The position numbers and the translations under genes were made by a program. The notes under the pieces were generated by a model. The model was not told where the DNA came from. It was given only the letters and a program-made list of their open reading frames with translations, and searched no databases. A stretch of 15,846 nt of DNA from assembly GCA_903885895.1 (NCBI GenBank), contig CAISKC010000377.1:1-15846 (forward strand). The letters are read 5' to 3'. Source of the stretch: an uncultured Legionella sp. (lineage in GTDB: Bacteria > Pseudomonadota > Gammaproteobacteria > Legionellales > Legionellaceae). How positions within the stretch are numbered: the first letter of the stretch is position 1; each line of letters opens with the position of its first letter. Positions 14,636 through 15,846 of the stretch are shown here, in pieces.

Positions 14636-15615
14636 CAAAATTAGCATCGATTCCCATTGTAGTAGAGAGTGGGAAAAAATATAAAACTGAGCAAGGGTTT
14701 ACCGCTATTAAAGATGGCATCAAGTCAGATAGCGCTACAACTGAGCGTTTACCTAAACCAGCTTGGTTACGAATTTCTAATCAGGTTTCGCCTGCCTATT
14801 TGGCGGTAAAGAAGCAAGTCACAACCCATCGCTTGGCAACCGTGTGCGAAGAAGCCAAATGCCCTAATATGGCAGAATGTTGGTCGCATGGTACAGCGAC
14901 CATTATGCTAATGGGACAAGTCTGTACACGCGCTTGTCGGTTTTGTGCTGTGGATACGGGGAACCCAGGGGGTTGGTTGGATTTAGAAGAGCCTAGTAAT
15001 GCTGCTAAAACAGTGGCATTGATGAATTTAGATTATATCGTTTTGACGTCTGTGAATCGGGATGATTTACCGGATGGCGGTGCCGCACATTATGCAGCAG
15101 CGATTCGTGCGATTCGAGAACGTTCACCGAAAACCAAAATAGAAGCGTTGACGCCAGATTTTCAGGGCGTGACCAGCAGTATTGAAACGTTATTGGACAG
15201 TGGTTTGGATGTGTTTGCGCAAAACGTGGAAACGGTGGAACGTTTGACGCATCCTGTGCGCGATAATCGGGCGGGCTATCAGCAAACATTGCAGGTTTTA
15301 GCGCATGCGAAACAATATCGCCCTGATGTCTTAACTAAGACGAGTTTGATGCTGGGTTTAGGGGAGACTTGGGATGAAATTGTCCAGACTATGGATGATT
15401 TGCGGCAATGCCGAGTAGATATTCTGACTTTGGGTCAATATCTACAACCCACTAAGCATCATCTTGCTGTGCAACGTTATTTGCCGCCTGAAGAATTCAC
15501 GGCATTACGTGAGGTTGGTTTGCAAAAAGGATTTTTTGAAGTGGCCGCAGGCCCTTTGGTACGCTCAAGTTATCGAGCTGATCGCGTATTTAAGCGGGAT
15601 AATTTAGGTTTATAG
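14632..15615 (+). CDS. lipA: lipoyl synthase
   Basis: LipA is a radical-SAM enzyme that inserts two sulfurs into octanoyl groups on lipoyl-domain proteins. The ATG at 14632 overlaps the PAP2 stop (ATGA) and gives 327 residues, the usual size; an in-frame ATG at 14599 inside the PAP2 gene is less likely. The auxiliary Fe-S cluster ligands are C72, C77 and C83 (VCEEAKCPNMAECW). The radical-SAM triad is C98, C102 and C105 (CTRACRFC). The C-terminal RSSYRAD (311-317) provides the serine that coordinates the auxiliary cluster. VLTSVNRDDLPDGGAAHYA and FAQNVETVERL are family blocks. The first 35 or so residues are poorly conserved. lipB, a frequent neighbour, is not here. Confidence 0.96.
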   Translation: MTKLASIPIVVESGKKYKTEQGFTAIKDGIKSDSATTERLPKPAWLRISNQVSPAYLAVKKQVTTHRLATVCEEAKCPNMAECWSHGTATIMLMGQVCTRACRFCAVDTGNPGGWLDLEEPSNAAKTVALMNLDYIVLTSVNRDDLPDGGAAHYAAAIRAIRERSPKTKIEALTPDFQGVTSSIETLLDSGLDVFAQNVETVERLTHPVRDNRAGYQQTLQVLAHAKQYRPDVLTKTSLMLGLGETWDEIVQTMDDLRQCRVDILTLGQYLQPTKHHLAVQRYLPPEEFTALREVGLQKGFFEVAAGPLVRSSYRADRVFKRDNLGL

Positions 15616-15659
15616 TCTTTAAGAGCCTATTTGCTCTGTGTTACAATCATTTTTTGTCA

Positions 15660-15740
15660 CGTCATCCCGAGCGCAGTGAGTGATATCCATTGTGGGCTCA
15701 CAGTTGTATTGAGAGATCCCTCATTGCGTTCGGGATGACG
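15660..15740. repeat. palindromic intergenic repeat, family E
   Basis: Arms CGTCATCCCGAGCGCAGTGA (15660-15679) and TCATTGCGTTCGGGATGACG (15721-15740) pair over 20 bases with two G-T wobbles, and partial pairing continues inward. The right arm has its own ATCCC/GGGAT hairpin (15716-15720 with 15732-15736). A half copy is at 8415-8443. It sits between lipA and sdhC, in the expected leader or promoter region of sdhC. Confidence 0.85.
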
Positions 15741-15767
15741 CGTTTAAAACATAAGGATCCGTTCATA

Positions 15768-15846
15768 GTGAAATCAAACAGACCTGTTAATCTTAAGTTG
15801 AGTACTTTAGCCTTTCCTCCCATGGCGATTGCTTCAATTTTGCATC
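15768..15846 (+). CDS. sdhC: succinate dehydrogenase cytochrome b556 subunit, N-terminal part
   Basis: Only 26 codons are present before the window ends. GTG at 15768 begins (M)KSNRPVNLKLSTLAFPPMAI, then ASILH. This matches the conserved SdhC N-terminus RPVNLDLxTIxFPxxAIASILHRxSG. SdhC anchors succinate dehydrogenase (complex II) in the inner membrane and helps bind haem b and quinone; sdhDAB normally follow. A ribosome site AAGGA lies at 15752-15756, somewhat far (11 bases) from the start. The upstream gap contains a family E palindrome. A weak -10-like TACAAT lies at 15642-15647, upstream of that palindrome. Confidence 0.85.
   Translation, partial: MKSNRPVNLKLSTLAFPPMAIASILH

Noticed and set aside
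4675..15740. CRISPR array
   Set aside because: The repeats are palindromic, belong to different families, and are kilobases apart with genes between them. There are no regularly spaced units or cas genes.
1..15846. A new defence, secretion or toxin system
   Set aside because: Apart from one orphan secreted protein and an inactive IS scar, every gene is a recognised housekeeping or metabolic family. Nothing clusters like a multi-gene accessory system.

Overview
The window is a chromosomal segment of a gammaproteobacterium. Protein sequences and gene order point to the Legionellales/Coxiella side of the class, but this is inference from remembered gene neighbourhoods, not a database search. 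It is moderately AT-rich and mostly housekeeping. I see no phage, CRISPR array, toxin-antitoxin pair or recognisable defence system.

Layout. (1) 1-417: the possible tail of an upstream gene, then a compact promoter/hairpin/terminator unit that looks like a small RNA with repeated GGA motifs, then a promoter for tRNA-Val(GAC). (2) 418-7531: the translation cluster tRNA-Val, thrS, infC, rpmI, rplT, pheS, pheT, ihfA, all on the plus strand. thrS is split by one extra A in an A6 run. infC starts at ATT, and a palindromic repeat is wedged between pheS and pheT. (3) 7532-9266: an accessory stretch with a miniature inverted-repeat element, a secreted protein with a probable C1q-like fold, a scar ORF that fuses the start of an IS66 transposase to the end of a GIY-YIG endonuclease, and another large palindrome. 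(4) 9267-11599: rpoS, convergent with hmgA. (5) 11966-15615: yebC, then a tightly packed ruvC-ruvA-PAP2 phosphatase-lipA run with overlapping or abutting ends. ruvB is not in its usual place after ruvA. (6) 15768-end: the first codons of sdhC, cut by the window edge.

How the genes work together. The first cluster supplies two aminoacyl-tRNA synthetases, initiation factor 3, two 50S proteins and the alpha subunit of the DNA-bending protein IHF. The second half combines the stationary-phase sigma factor, tyrosine breakdown (homogentisate ring cleavage), Holliday-junction processing, lipid phosphate hydrolysis, lipoate synthesis and the start of succinate dehydrogenase.

The strongest non-genic theme is repeats. 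Most sizeable intergenic gaps carry an imperfect palindrome or a remnant of one, and these belong to at least five sequence families. Several have arms that are themselves hairpins (REPIN/BIME-like).
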